From assembly GCA_016647705.1 (NCBI GenBank), contig CM028326.1, positions 30,267,401 through 30,331,400 of the forward strand: a stretch of DNA of 64,000 nucleotides, written 5' to 3'. Under the pieces are notes generated by a model. That model was not told the DNA's origin. It did not search any database and saw only the letters and a program-made list of their open reading frames with translations. The position numbers and the translations under genes were made by a program. Position 1 is the first letter of the stretch; each line of letters starts with the position of its first letter. The DNA is from Eucommia ulmoides. Lineage: Eukaryota; Streptophyta; Magnoliopsida; Garryales; Eucommiaceae. Positions 34,363 through 46,478 of this stretch are shown here, one piece after another.

Positions 34363-34717
34363 ACCCTTATATTTTGAATTAGTGTAAAAATAATTCTAAA
34401 AAATTTAGAAGGTATAAATTTCATTAGGCATTAATTAGCTAATTTTAGTTGACTTTTACTCGTTGATTATTAAAGTGAACAGAACATTCATCGTTGCACT
34501 TAATTCTTAAGAATATGTGGTGTAATTGATGACAAAAAAAAAATGAATGCAAAGTGCAATTCGGTCTAACCACATGGGTTTATAAAGTTTTAACTTCTTC
34601 TTCTTTCTTTTTTTGTGTATACATGTTTGTTTAATTATATTTTTTATTTTGGATGTAAGAATGTAGTTTGTTTATTTGGAGAGATGTTAAAAGATAGAAG
34701 AGAAAAAATATAATCTA
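33746..34717. other. AT-rich intergenic stretch
   Basis: No gene seen. It contains a poly(A) run followed by (TA)n at about 34310-34357. Confidence 0.4.
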
Positions 34718-35303
34718 ATGTTATATATTAAAAGCGGGGGCCTATGTTTGAGAATGAATGAGGGAGAAGAACATATATTTATCTCTCTTTTGCGAATTTG
34801 GCAAAAACATATTTTCCACTATTACATAGTGGAATTAATACATAATCTAATAATCAATGAATACATTATCTTTTCAATTATAATGACAATAAAATATACT
34901 ATTACAGATAGTTGAGTTCATAAAATTTAAATAGACATACTTAGACTACAATCTACTTAAGTTATACATTAAAAAAAAAAATCAAATTAAACAATAAATT
35001 ATATGTGCGCGGGATATTGAGTTATTTATTGTTTAATTTGAATTATTTATTTTATTAATTTATAACTTAAGTAGATTGTAGTCTAAATATGCTTATTTAA
35101 ATTTTATTGTTTAAATTTATTATAAATTTTATTAATTCAAGTATAATTAAAAAGATAATGTATTAAATTTATTATTGAATTATACATTAATTCCACGAAG
35201 AGATAGTATATGTTTTTTCAAAACTCACGAAAAGATAGAGAAATGTATATTATTGTCACTTATTCATTCCCAAACATAAGCTTTCGCTTCCTATATATAA
35301 CAT
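34718..35303. mobile_element. Foldback element with long imperfect inverted repeats
   Basis: The left arm starts ATGTTATATATTAAAAGCGG and the complement of the right end reads ATGTTATATATAGGAAGCGA. The arms pair imperfectly over most of the element, including CTTAAGTAGATTGTAGTCTA near 35070 against its complement near 34950. The centre is around 35005. About 586 bp with no coding capacity. Probably a MITE or foldback transposon; the superfamily is unclear because I find no clear target duplication. Confidence 0.65.
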
Positions 35304-35823
35304 CATATTTTTATTATAGTTTAGAAAACTTAAAATAGACAAAAAAATTTGAGAACAACTATATTCTATAGTTAGTCAAAAAAAAAATTAAAAATCTAAA
35401 AATAGTTTATTTAATAGTCCTTATTTAAGAGTTGATCTAGGAAAAAAATCATATTAAACAGTTATATTATAATTCTTTCTTGAATATTTAGTTCTTTGAC
35501 CACTTACCAATTTAATAAATACACATTTATACCCATATATATATATATATATATACCGGAGCAACCCTAATTTGCAGTCCTTCAGGATTCACTCTCTCTA
35601 CACAACCGTATAGTGCCTCTCTCTCTTCTCTCTCTCTAATTTGACCGCCCTTCATCTTTTTCGCCACTATTTGCTCTCACCGTTGTCCAGTGCCTTACCG
35701 CCCGTCGTCCAGTTTTGTTCGTCCCTTGTCACCTTCTGCCTCGTCTGCCTTGTCGCCTTCAGCTCTTGATTTGAATTTCGATGACATTGGTTTAGGATTT
35801 TGAGCTGAGTGTATATAACCCAA
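35304..35823. other. Intergenic stretch with leader-like sequence
   Basis: AT-rich up to 35560 with (TA)n at 35537-35556, then a CT-rich segment (35590-35640) of the kind found in plant 5' leaders. Confidence 0.35.
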
Positions 35824-35993
35824 ATGGATCATCAACAAGCAAAAGGGTTACCTGCAACAGTAACATGTGTGCAAACAGTAATACCCGCGTCAACCATTAC
35901 CCTTTACTCGGTCTCCGATGTCTCTTATGAGACTTCAACTTCTGGAGTTTTAATGCAGGATGTTTTGCATTTGAAAACAGATCATTCAACCTG
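35824..35993 (+). pseudogene. Possible first-exon remnant, unknown protein
   Basis: An ATG at 35824 opens 56 codons (MDHQQAKGLPATVTCVQTVI...), ending at 35991-35993. The higher GC content and CT-rich upstream segment look more genic than the surroundings, and element C starts 44 bp after the stop. I do not recognise the protein. It could be chance or a truncated gene. Confidence 0.25.
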
Positions 35994-36036
35994 AATTCGT
36001 CAAGGCATACATTACATTTTGGTAATGACTTGAAGC

Positions 36037-36686
36037 TGATGTTGCCAAAAATTCTCAACAAGTGTAACAGTTCTGTACGTGCCAGAAAATATGTTCGGCT
36101 TCCTTTATAACCTACAAAACCGTGAGATCTCAAGAGAGACACCGGTGTGGTGTCAGCCAAACAACCTCCGGTGTAAGAACAAGTTAATCTGGTGATGGAG
36201 AAGATAATACTCAGATTGAATCGTAAGTCATTACCAGTGATACATGTCCCTTTTTATAGGCTTGGAAATATTCTCCCGTTTCATTGGAGAGATCGTCTGT
36301 TACGTGATACGCTCCTAACAGTTTGGAAGATAACCAATATCTCCATGATTTTAGGAGAGATCTTTGTAACGGTCCCCATTAAATATGGGTCATTACAGTC
36401 AATCTAACTCATCTTTTCAAGTGTAAGGGAGACGTTCACTATGGATTGACATGTTCTTTCTTTGGTCCTAAACACCGTGGGCTTGCATATGCCGAAATAT
36501 AAGCCTCTTCATGAGGCTATTACTCTTGCACAGAAGACTATCAAAATTAGTACCCAGTTGGGCTTTCCATTCTTCAGCCCAAATAACTCATTAGGTCTGT
36601 CTGTCCTGGATCAGATTTTAGACTCGATCCGACCTGTTTAAGGCTACCCGCCTATGTCAATTACGAGCAGGAGTTTTCCAATATCA
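36037..36686 (+). repeat. 5' LTR of element C
   Basis: 650 bp. It shares with the 3' LTR the blocks GAGATCTCAA, GACACCGGTGTGGT, TTTTTATAGGCTTGG (TATA-like TTTTATAG) and TTTCATT, and the closing GAGCAGGAGTTTTCC. Confidence 0.75.
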
Positions 36687-38606
36687 TTTGCCCTCCTGAC
36701 TTTCGCTACGATTCAAGATAAAAGATGTGAAAGATCACTTCCATTTCAAGTAAGTTCTTATCTTCCCATAATCCTTCAGTTGCGTATCTCTACTTCATAC
36801 TTTTTTGTTTTTGATTGTTGTTTGCTCTATCGCAAAATGTCATTAAGTCAATCGAATAGTCCTGCTGAGACTGGTTCGTCGTCGAATCCCATAGCAGAAT
36901 GAACAACAATGACTCAAGTTGCTCAGCCCTTCAATTCCTCAGAAAACATGGAGGATCACGGAGCGAGCAAGTTTCCACAAGAATGGTTTTCGCCATTTAT
37001 GGAACAATATGGCATTCTCCTATCAGCGTCGATTAGGGTTCCATCTAATAATGAACGCCCCTACAATGCTAAGAAAGATGAAATATGCTTCTTTTATGGA
37101 TGCTCGAGTACGGACTCACTCTTCCATTTCCTCCACTCCTTCGTAACCTTTTTCGCCAGTTGAAATTACTCCAACTCAGTTAACCCCAAATAGTTTTCAC
37201 CAAATCATGGGGTCCATTTCCCTAGATAGAATAAACGAGATGTCTCTCTCTGTTGATACGATTATGAGTATAGGACACCTCAAATTCCACACCAATAGCA
37301 GAAGGTATTATTATTCTTTTCCCAAAAAGTTTTCATTTCTCACCAACCTTCCAATTAAAGTAAAGGACTGGAAACAATGGTACATTTTTTTCTCTGGTGA
37401 TTGGGAGTTCTTTCATGAAGAAGTGGGCCAGCCTTCAGTTGTGCCGAGACGCTTTAGTACCCCAAGTAATTTTTCCCGTCATTTACTTAACAATCTGTTT
37501 TCTTTTTGAAATTCTGTCTGAGTGATGTTAATATCTCTTCTGGGGTTTTTGACGTAGGTGATAGAGCTTGCCAAAATCTTGGCCTCACAACTAGAATTGA
37601 AGAATAGTTGAGGAGGTTGTTGGTCCCAGCAGAGCTTTCTTACAAAGAGCTAACTCATCGTCCAGTTAACAGGCCTCAAATAGATCGATATCATTTTAAT
37701 TAGTTGGCCAAGCTACAACATGGAACAAATAAGAGGAAAAGACCAGCCAAGAAGTTCTCTAAAAAGACTAGGCAATTATCATCCCAACCTATTTCTGTTT
37801 CTACTGCTAGTACGGCGACTAGCCGTTCTGCTGAGATTCCTGCTAACCCAGAGGTCAGCCATCCAGTTCAGCCTACTGGCCAAAACATTGTAGAATCTAA
37901 AGATGACTCCCAGCCTCTGACTGTTCGTAGGCGTAGGATAATTTTAGTTATCGTTTCACCACCTCCGGCTCCTACCCCACAAGAGCATAGAAAGTCAGAA
38001 TATGTTTCGAGGTCAGCAGATATTCCTATTGTTGAACCTCCTTCCGTCAATCGCCACTCTTCCCCAACTCCTGCAACTAGCCCGAGAACCTTCAGTGAGT
38101 GGGGTATGACGAAATAACAAATGTGCCAACTTATTGATGAAGTTGGACCCTCTGTCCCAAGTCGCCATGCTATCTTCGATGATGCTATCAAGTTTTTGTA
38201 TGACCAGTCCTAGGACAAGCACAAAAAGAGAACCGAAGGTTGAAATAGACCCGAGATATTTCGAATGGTGATCTGTGCACTTCTCTAGGTAGTTTTTATA
38301 ACTCCTACTACATTTTTTCGTTTTCCCAGACTGTTTGTTTAATTCTTTCATCACTGGTTTTACTGTTGTAATGTATACACATGTCTTCTGCTCTAGTCAA
38401 CTAAGTTAAGGATGAAAACAAGTTAGATGCCTAGCTTATGCGCCAGTTAATCAAATTCAGCAAGTTGGAAGAAAATAATCGGGCTTTGGAAAATGAAAAG
38501 CTCAACCTAGTTATGGATCTCACACTGGCAAGATCCTCTCAAGAGCAATTTGAACTGGAATTTCGCTCTACGAATGAGCAAAGAGAGACCTCTCTCTGTA
38601 CTAAAT
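36687..38606 (+). pseudogene. Gag-like protein of element C, broken
   Basis: The reading frame can be followed in pieces. From about 36837 there is a serine-rich start (MSLSQSNSP). At 36909-37163 comes EWFSPFMEQYG and an IRVP box. At 37207-37509 come SFLTNLPIKVKD, WKQWYIFFSG and DWEFFHEEVG. At 37704-38117 comes a basic KRKRPAKK stretch followed by a proline- and serine-rich region. The piece 38400-38606 gives a coiled-coil-like LMRQLIKFSKLEEN segment. The order matches D and the plant Transposase_28-type family (gag-like). Frameshifts at about 37165 and 37510 and stops at 36901 and 37608 inactivate it. No other retroelement protein follows. Confidence 0.6.
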
Positions 38607-38637
38607 GATGTTACCAAAAATTCCCAACACGTGTAAT
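38607..38637 (+). repeat. 3' LTR of element C, first part
   Basis: TGATGTTACCAAAAATTCCC and eleven more bases, ending in the target duplication TGTAA. It continues after element B. Confidence 0.7.
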
Positions 38638-40345
38638 GGTGGCTGCTAAATAAGCGCTGTCACTTTCACCGCAAGCGTACGGATCAAGTTTTAGTATAAT
38701 AGACCTTTCGGTCAGATATCATATCCACAGGGATTGGTATTGTTACTATCGAGTATCGAGATTGTCATAACCTGACTTTATCTAGACGAAAAAAATGGAA
38801 TTTAATTTAATACTAATACTAAACTAAAATACTAATTAAGTTAACTATATTATAAATACTAATTTGAGATTTTTTAGGGGAGTAAATTGCCTAGGGATTA
38901 ACTTTATTTACTTAAATGCGTTTGATTTCGTTTTAGTTAACATTAATGGCGTTCGGCGTATCCGACAATCTCGGTTCGTAAACTCCCTCGCCACCTCTTC
39001 CGAGTGTAAGACTGGGGAATACGTGACTTCGTGTCAATGCCGAACTCCCCCTCAATGTCTTAACGACTCTAGGTCACATGAGTCTTGCCCCAACGTCATT
39101 GATTGCACACTTTCTAACGCCCTCTCGGGTCGTTAGATTGTCGTGTTGTGTTAACCCTAGTCCGAATTCGGGGTTACCTCTCCCGAGTGTCAAACCCCGT
39201 ATTCTCAATATATCTAAACTAGCATATAATCATAGAAAACACGGCAACACAATCAAAATTATAAGGAATAACCATAAACGAAATAAAAATTCAACCAAAA
39301 CTATATTTTCATAAATAATACGTTAATCCCTATTACAATCCATGTTCAACTTATGGCCCTAACCATTTATACAATGTAAAACGAGGTAAACATGCTCAAT
39401 AACTACCAAAATGAAGAAAATAAAGAGAAGAAACGAGTGACTTAGCCTATATCTGAAGAATTAGCGCTAGAACCGCCAAACGATCGCTTCCATCTTCATC
39501 CTCCACCTCGGGTTGAGAGCTCTCCCTCAAAAATCCCTAACCCTACTCCTAAAATATGGCCTAAGGTCTTAAGGGTTGAAGAGGGGGAAGAGATGAAGAG
39601 AGAAATGATTCAAAATAGGCCAAAAGATCTCAAAATATCTAATAAATATCAAGGCTATGCTGCAGGATTTTCGCCTAGGCGAAGAAAACTTCGCCTAGGC
39701 AAAGTTAAGTCGGTTAACTTTCTGTCAGAAATTCGCCTAGGCTTAGAAAAATTCACCTAAGCGAAGTTACTGCAGGTTTGAAATTTTGTTTTGGCTATAA
39801 CTTCTTCATCCGAACTCCAATTGAGGTGATTCAAAAACCTAAGGAAAGCAAAGAAAACGATATACAACTTCTATGTTTTGAGTATTTCCAAAATCGGATT
39901 GAATAATAGTCAACAATATCCTTGAAGTTATAGCACCTGTACTGGCTTTGCAGGTTTGGTGACCGCCTAGGTGAAGAAGTAGGCGGTGGACTTGGAAATG
40001 TTTCTACTGGGGTTTCCACCTAGGCGGAGGAATTTCCTGCCTAGGCGGTAGGCTATCAGTAGCCTTTTGTCATTCTCAGCATCTTCACTGCCTAGGCGGA
40101 GGTCTGGACGCCTAGGCGGTGGACTTCCTTCATATTTTTGCCTCTTTGCTTGTTTATCTACCATAACTTTGACTCGCCTTCAATTCGATCTCATCATTTT
40201 CGCTCCAGTTTTCTATCTTTTTGCTCCACACACCTGATTTATACAAAAAGTATAAAAACATATTAAAACATATAAAAATGACTATAAACGTACTCAAAAA
40301 CTAACAAATTCGAATTGGAAATACATAGGTAATTTACACCTATCA
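38638..40345 (-). repeat. 3' LTR of element B
   Basis: 1708 bp, the left LTR on the plus strand. It contains CGCCTAGGCG-like words at about 39671-39750 and 39962-40115. It ends (plus strand) in TACACCTATCA. Confidence 0.85.
39671..40115 (-). repeat. Palindrome array in the 3' LTR of element B
   Basis: Around ten CGCCTAGGCG-like words: 39672, 39690, 39734, 39755, 39964, 40018, 40040, 40090, 40110 and neighbours. Several are exact in the CCTAGGCG part. They lie in two clusters separated by about 200 bp that align with a non-repeated insert. Confidence 0.75.
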
Positions 40346-42160
40346 AATACCCCTAAACTCATAATTTTGCTAGTCCTCTAGCAAAACACCCACACAATTT
40401 GAGAAAGTATACAAACTAATTACGAAATTAAAAACTACAAACGAAAAACATTAAAAACAAAGATGTGTAAGTTTTGATTATCATCTACCAGCCGAAGATT
40501 TTTCCCTCATCGGCTCCCAATCCTATCAAGTTCAAGCATAAATCACACCATGTGATGTTCTAGAATTTTAACGTTTAAAAATAGTAAGCGCCATTCTAGA
40601 TCTTGTTTAAGTGTGTGTGTGTGATTAAACTCAAATATACTACTATCCATTGATTAGATGGGATTATCCCTAAATAAAGATAATGACTAAAACCAAGGTA
40701 TAGGGAATCCATACGCCTGACTTGGGATCTATTCTCCACTAATGTAGGCTCGGAGGTTCAAAAAGATCAATAGGACTTGGTTTGGTTTTGGAATAATGGC
40801 CAAGGGTATTTTCGAATAGAAAATAGGTTAACGTCGTTAACTTAACGTTACCCGAGGCACATCGCTTGGCACACTCGCACTCGAAACCCCATAGTTTATT
40901 TAGAAACAACCCTGAACAAACATTTAAGAACGTCGTACTCACTTGTCATGTCAAAAAGAAATGTTTTTTTTTTTTTTTTTTTTTTTAAACACACCCCCAA
41001 ACTCATTTGAATTTCTACAATTTTAAGAGTGTGCAAAAATGATTAAGTAACATACCCCAAAATGTATTCAAATTCTTATAACCTTAGGAATGTGCAAACA
41101 ATATGAACGACAAACGACAAGCAAGTACTCGAATACCGAACCAATTAGAATTTCGGCCTAAACCCAACCACTCACATCAAGTAGAAATGCTAACTTGATT
41201 CACTCTAATTGTGCCTTCAGTTTAGCGATATAGGTTTGGAAAAAGTTTAATTGGCTATGGTATTTGTTAAGTATTTAGATTTGAAATGGCTATTAGGCTT
41301 CAACAGGCTAACGAGGGATAATGATATTGCATGGTAGGCTTCAAAAGGCTCAAGCGATCAAATAACTGCCTAAATCATATCTCCTAAATAACCTTGCCTA
41401 GGATTTCGTCTCGAATTTCCCCCAAATCAAGTTCTAGAATCCTTATTGTCATAAAATTAAGTGAAGGATAATCGGTTTCAAATCAATTAGATAGTGCTAT
41501 ACTGAGTTTATGTGCTCGTGCATTTAGGGTCTACAATAACTTTTACTAAGACGATACGTTAAGCACACAAAACACACATGAATGAGCGTTACGCTCGACC
41601 TTAAAACAATCAGGGGACAGAGTCATCATCAGGTAAAGGCCCAGATGACATCAAAACTCAGCATAAAACAACAACTAAACTAAACAAACTAATCCTAAAC
41701 AAGCATGCAAATGTGTAAAAACAGTAAAACATGCTAAAAAAAACATATACACATACTAAAACATACTACACATCACCACCAACTCAACACAGGTGGTGTC
41801 CAAACAAGCCGTCAGCGATCCAATGACAGTATATAGCATGATATTGAAGACGAGGATTTAGAACACATACCTGGGAGGCGAGAGGATCTCGCCTCCTACT
41901 CAAATTGAAAGAGATATATCTAACTTATTTGTGACCCTGGGTTGCCTCCCAAGAAACACTTGGTTTAATGTCCTCGGCCCGACACATGCCCTCAAGACTG
42001 GCGAGATTTTCAATGACCGAACCGCAAGAGCACCTGTCAATCTAACATCTTCAAGCTTCCTGCCGGAAACAAAAATAAAACTACAAACAAAAATTATATA
42101 CAAAAATGCCTAAATTAAAATCAAGTTATTTACTCCCAATATCGATAGCAATCAACAAGA
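40346..42160. other. Internal region of element B without coding capacity
   Basis: Starts, on the minus strand, from the primer site and ends at the purine tract GAGTTTAGGGGTATT (complement of 40346-40360). Blocks match the internal region of A, for example GGTTAACGTCGTTAACTTAA at 40827 and the AGGCTCAAGCGA block near 41347. A poly(T) run lies at 40964-40986. No protein. Confidence 0.6.
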
Positions 42161-42162
42161 CA

Positions 42163-42316
42163 ATCCCCAGCAACGGCGCCAAAAACTTGGTACGTTGACG
42201 AGACTAGAATACGATACACTTGCTTCTCCTATCTAAAACTTAAGTCCTGAGCCGTTACTGTATTTCTCCGACAATAACATCAAAACAATCCCCGGCAACG
42301 GCGCCAAAAACTTGGT
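42163..42316 (-). repeat. Duplicated tRNA-Asp-type primer site of element B
   Basis: The complement of CAACGGCGCCAAAAACTTGG occurs at about 42171-42193 and 42295-42316. The minus-strand primer core TGGCGCCGTTGCCGGGG is exact in the copy next to the LTR and has one change (GCTGGGG) in the inner copy. The spacing is about 124 bp. The inner copy also repeats the last LTR bases (ACCAAG). The duplication includes the leader start. Confidence 0.8.
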
Positions 42317-43943
42317 GGCCGCAAATAATACGCTGTCACTTTCACCGCAAGCGTACGGATCAAGTTTTAGTATAATGGACCTTTCGGTCGGGTATCGTAT
42401 CCACAGGGATTGGTGTTGTTACTATCGAGTATCGAGATTGTCATAACCTGACTTTATCTAGGCAATAAAAATGAAATTTAATTTAATAATAATACTAAAC
42501 TAAAATACTAATTAAGTTAACTATACTATAAATACTAATTTGAGATTGTTTAGGGAAGTAGATTGCCTAGGGATTAACTTTATTTACTTAAATGTGTTTG
42601 ATTTCGTTTTAGTTAACATTAATGGTGTTCGGCATATCCGACAATCTCGATTCGTAAACTCCCTCGCCACCTCTTCCGAGTGTAAGACTGGGGAATACGT
42701 GACTTCGTGTCAATGCCGAAGTCTCCCTCAACATCTTAATGACTCTAGGTCACATGAGTCTCGCCCCAACGTCATTGATTGCACACTTTCTAACGCCCTC
42801 CCAGGTCGTTAGATTGTCGTGTTGTGTTAACCCTAGTCCGAATCCGGGGTTACCTCTCCCAAGTGTCAACCCCCGTATTCTCAATATATCTAAACTAGCA
42901 TATAATCAAAGAAAACACAGCAATACAATCGAAATTATAAGGAACAACCATAAACAAAACAAAAATTCAACCAAAACTACATTTTCATAAATAATACATT
43001 AATCCCTATTACAATGCATGTTTAACTCATGGGCCTAACCATTTATACAATGTAAAACAAGGTAAACATGCTCAACAACTACCAAAATGAAGAAAACAAA
43101 GAGAAGAAACGAGTAACTTAGCCTATATCCGAAGAATTGGCGCTAGTTCCCTCTTCATCCTCCACCTCGGGTTGAGAGCTCTCCCTCAAAAATCCCTAAC
43201 CCTACTCCTAAAATATGGCCTAAGGCCTTAAGGGCTGAAGAGAGAGAAGAGATAAGGAGAGAAAGGATTCAAAATAGGCCAAAAGATCTCAAAATATCTA
43301 ATAAATATCAAGGCTGTGCTGCAGGATTTTCACCTAGGCGAAGTTATGTCGGTTAACTTTCTGCCGGAAATTCGCCTAGGCGAAGTTACTACATGTTTAA
43401 AAAAAAATTTGGCTGTAACTTCTTCATCCGAACTCCGATTGAGGTGATTCAAGAACCTATGGAAAGCAAAGAAAAATATATACAACTTCTATGTTTTGAG
43501 TATTTCCAAAATAGGATTGAATCATAGTCAAAAATAGGCTTAAAGTTACAGCACTTGTACCGGCTTTGCAGGTTTGGCGACCGCCTAGGCGAAGAAGTAG
43601 GCGGTGGACTTGGAAATGTTTCTACTGGGGTTTCCACCTAGGCAGAGGAATTTCCTACCGAGGCGGTGGGCTGTCAGTAGCCTTTTGTCATTCTCAGCAT
43701 CTTCACTGCCTAGGCAGTGGGCTTCCTTTATATTTTTGCCTCCTTGCTTGTTTATCCACCGTAACTTCGACTCGCCTTCGGTTCGATCTCATCGTTTTCG
43801 CTCCAGTTTCCTATCTTTTTGCTCCACATACCTGATTTATACAAATAGTATAAAAACATATTAAAACATATAAAAAAAACTATAAACGTACTCGAAAACT
43901 AACAAATTCGGATTGGAAATACTTAGGTAATTTACACCTGTCA
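42313..43943 (-). repeat. 5' LTR of element B
   Basis: 1631 bp, the right LTR on the plus strand. It is shorter than the other LTR mainly because part of the palindrome region is lost. It carries CGCCTAGGCG-like words at about 43331, 43373, 43582, 43636 and 43707. Confidence 0.85.
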
Positions 43944-43948
43944 TGTTA

Positions 43949-44571
43949 CAGCTCCGCACGTACCAGAAAATTTGTTCGTTTTCCTTTATAACCTACAAAA
44001 CCATGAGATCTCAAATGGGACACCGGTGTGGTATCATCCAAAGAACCTTCGGCTTGAGAACAAGTTAATCTAGTAATGGAGAAGATAATACACAGAATGA
44101 ATTGTAAGTTATTACCAATGATACTTGCCCCTTTTTATAGGCTTGGAGATATTCTGTCGTTTCATTAGAGATGTCGCCTATTACGTGATACACTCCTTAC
44201 AGCTTGAAAGATAACCAATATCTCCATGATTTTAGGAGATATCTCTGTAATAGTCCCCATTAAATATGGGTTGTTACAGTCAATCTGACTCATATCTTCA
44301 AGTGTATGGGAGATGTTCACTATGGATTGATCTGTTCATTCGTTCTTTGGTCCTAAACACCAAAGGCTTGGATATGCCCAAATATGGGCCTCTTCATGAG
44401 GCTATTAGTCTTGCATAGAAGACTATCAAAGTTAGTACCCAATTGGGCTTATCATTCTTTGGTCCAAATAACTCATTGGGTCTATCTGTCCTTGATAAGA
44501 TTTTAGACCTGATCCGACCCGTTTAAGGCTGCTCGCTTATGTTAGTTATGAGCAGGAGTTTTCCCATATTA
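43949..44571 (+). repeat. 3' LTR of element C, second part
   Basis: Starts CAGCTCCGCACGTACCAG, which continues the 5' LTR pattern CAGTTCTGTACGTGCCAG, and ends CCCATATTA. Together with 38607-38637 it equals one LTR. Confidence 0.75.
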
Positions 44572-44665
44572 CCTGCAATTATTTTGGATTCATAGAAACA
44601 CCGGTTTTTTAGTGCCTCGTAGGTGTCTCGTCGCAGTTCTCCAATTCATCATGTAAATCTGGATT

Positions 44666-45079
<414 letters not shown>

Positions 45080-45450
45080 AATGAACATTTTCATAGAAGT
45101 GTGAATATTTAGTTGAGTGAATATATTAAGTTAATTGAAATATTATTTTGAACTACTGAATGAACATTCACACAAAACGTGTGAACTATTTGTTGAATGA
45201 AATATTGAGTAAATATTCATACATAACGTATGAACTATTTGTTGAGTAAAATATTGAGTGAACTGAAATATTGAGTAAACATTCACATATAATGTGTGGA
45301 CTATTGTTGAGTAAAGTAATGAGTGAACTGAAATATTATTCTGAAATACTGAGTGAATATCCGCACAGAACGTATGAACTATTGTTGATTAAAATATTGA
45401 GTAAACTGAAATGTTATTATAAAATATTAGGTGAGCATTCACACAGAAAT
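45080..45450. repeat. Degenerate minisatellite
   Basis: About five diverged units of 50-75 bp, each with an ATTCACACA-AACGTGTGAACTATT core followed by TGTTGAGTAAA and TATTGAGTGAACTGAAATATT. Cores lie near 45170, 45215, 45280, 45360 and 45435. CACACAAAACGTGTG is itself nearly self-complementary. Confidence 0.75.
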
Positions 45451-45483
45451 TCCAATGACACGGTTCATAAATAAGAATAAATA

Positions 45484-45640
45484 AAGTGGGTATTTGTAGA
45501 GGACTTTTTTATATAGTTTTTTTGAAGACTATAAACTTAATTAATTGAGTCAAAAAAAAAAATTCTTTTTTTATAATTTTACCATTTTTTGGAAGACTAA
45601 ATAATAAATTTTCCTTTGCAATACTAAACAAATCGATGTA
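45484..45640. mobile_element. Fragment related to the right end of the TIR element at 47.8 kb
   Basis: Ends in GACTAAATAATAAATTTTCC (45595-45614), the same right terminus as the element at 47828-48694, and is preceded by similar poly(T)-rich sequence. The left end is not found. Confidence 0.4.
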
Positions 45641-46478
45641 AATGTCAAAAGATTATTTCAGTACCTATAATATATTTATCTTCTAACGTCACGATCCCAT
45701 ACCACTGGCCTAATACCATTTCTACTGAGTCGATGTGACCTAAATTACTTAAACCAAGGTACTAGTAGTAGTCCAAATAGTATTTTATATATCAGACAAT
45801 CTTTTTAATACTTTCGATGTATGATCTCACAATATCCCACACTCAAAAATGCGACGTCCTTGTTGCATTAGCCCAGTTCGTCCCTTTGGTTGTTGGTGTG
45901 TATAAAATCCAATACACGGACACAGAGAAGTCCAAAAGCAGACACAGGGTACCTAACTAAGGACCTCTACTCATCTTCTTTATTAACACCACCATGGTAT
46001 CGTTTTTAGATCAAGATTGACTCTGGTACCATTTGTAACACCCCCTTGCAACCCACTGGTTCAGTACCTTTTATATAGAGTTCATGTGGACCAAAATGTT
46101 TTTGTCACGCCCCAAACCCTAGTTTACCCAAAACTTAGTGTGCCAAAAGAAAAAAAAATCGAAAAGATACAGAGCACTAATTCCACAATAAACAAAAATC
46201 TCCACTAAATTGAATTACACAACTCCAAGATCAACAAATTAAATTGTACATCTCTAAAATCCATATATAAACTCGAACCTTTCAATGACATATAACCATC
46301 ATCTCCCCACTAACTATAAGGTTACAATCCGCTACGTGCAGCACTATAATCAATAAATCCGTAAAAAGAAAATGTAATCCACTTTAGGTCAACGCCAAAC
46401 TCGTAAGTGATCAACACCTAACTAGGTGGAATAAGTATGCTCAAAAATAATAAATACTAACAATAAATAATTAAATAG
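45641..46478 (-). mobile_element. Possible copia LTR and primer-site remnant
   Basis: On the minus strand, 46030-46017 reads TGGTACCAGAGTCA, a near match to a copia primer site (TGGTATCAGAGC). It is preceded by GGGGGTGTTACA as an LTR end. The rest has no gene, and other ends cannot be placed. Confidence 0.35.

Larger units (their letters stand above)
38638..43943 (-). mobile_element. Complete non-coding LTR retrotransposon B (LARD-like), minus strand
   Basis: LTRs lie at 38638-40345 and 42313-43943. On the minus strand they start TGA(T/C)AGGTGTAAATTACC and end in CCACCA. The flanks TGTAA (38633-38637) and TGTTA (43944-43948) are a target duplication with one change; the uninterrupted LTR of C confirms the pre-insertion sequence. 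Internal part 40346-42312 has no protein domain. It is related to A in LTR start, palindrome arrays, primer site and internal blocks, but clearly diverged. The primer site is tRNA-Asp-type. Confidence 0.88.
36037..44571 (+). mobile_element. Non-autonomous gag-like LTR element C, split by element B
   Basis: The 5' LTR is 36037-36686 and the 3' LTR is 38607-38637 joined to 43949-44571; element B sits between. Both LTRs start TGATGTT(G/A)CCAAAAATTC and end ATAT(C/T)A. The internal part (36687-38606) encodes only a broken gag-like protein related to that of D. No pol domain is present. The outer flanks GAAGC and CCTGC do not match, so the target duplication is not confirmed. Confidence 0.75.

Noticed and set aside
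34718..35303. Helitron start (TC...TATTAAAAGCGG) at the left end of the foldback
   Set aside because: The right end mirrors the left one, which a Helitron would not show, and there is no CTRR end.
36037..44576. Target duplication for element C
   Set aside because: GAAGC and CCTGC flank the LTR ends. The match is too poor and the LTR end is not exactly known.
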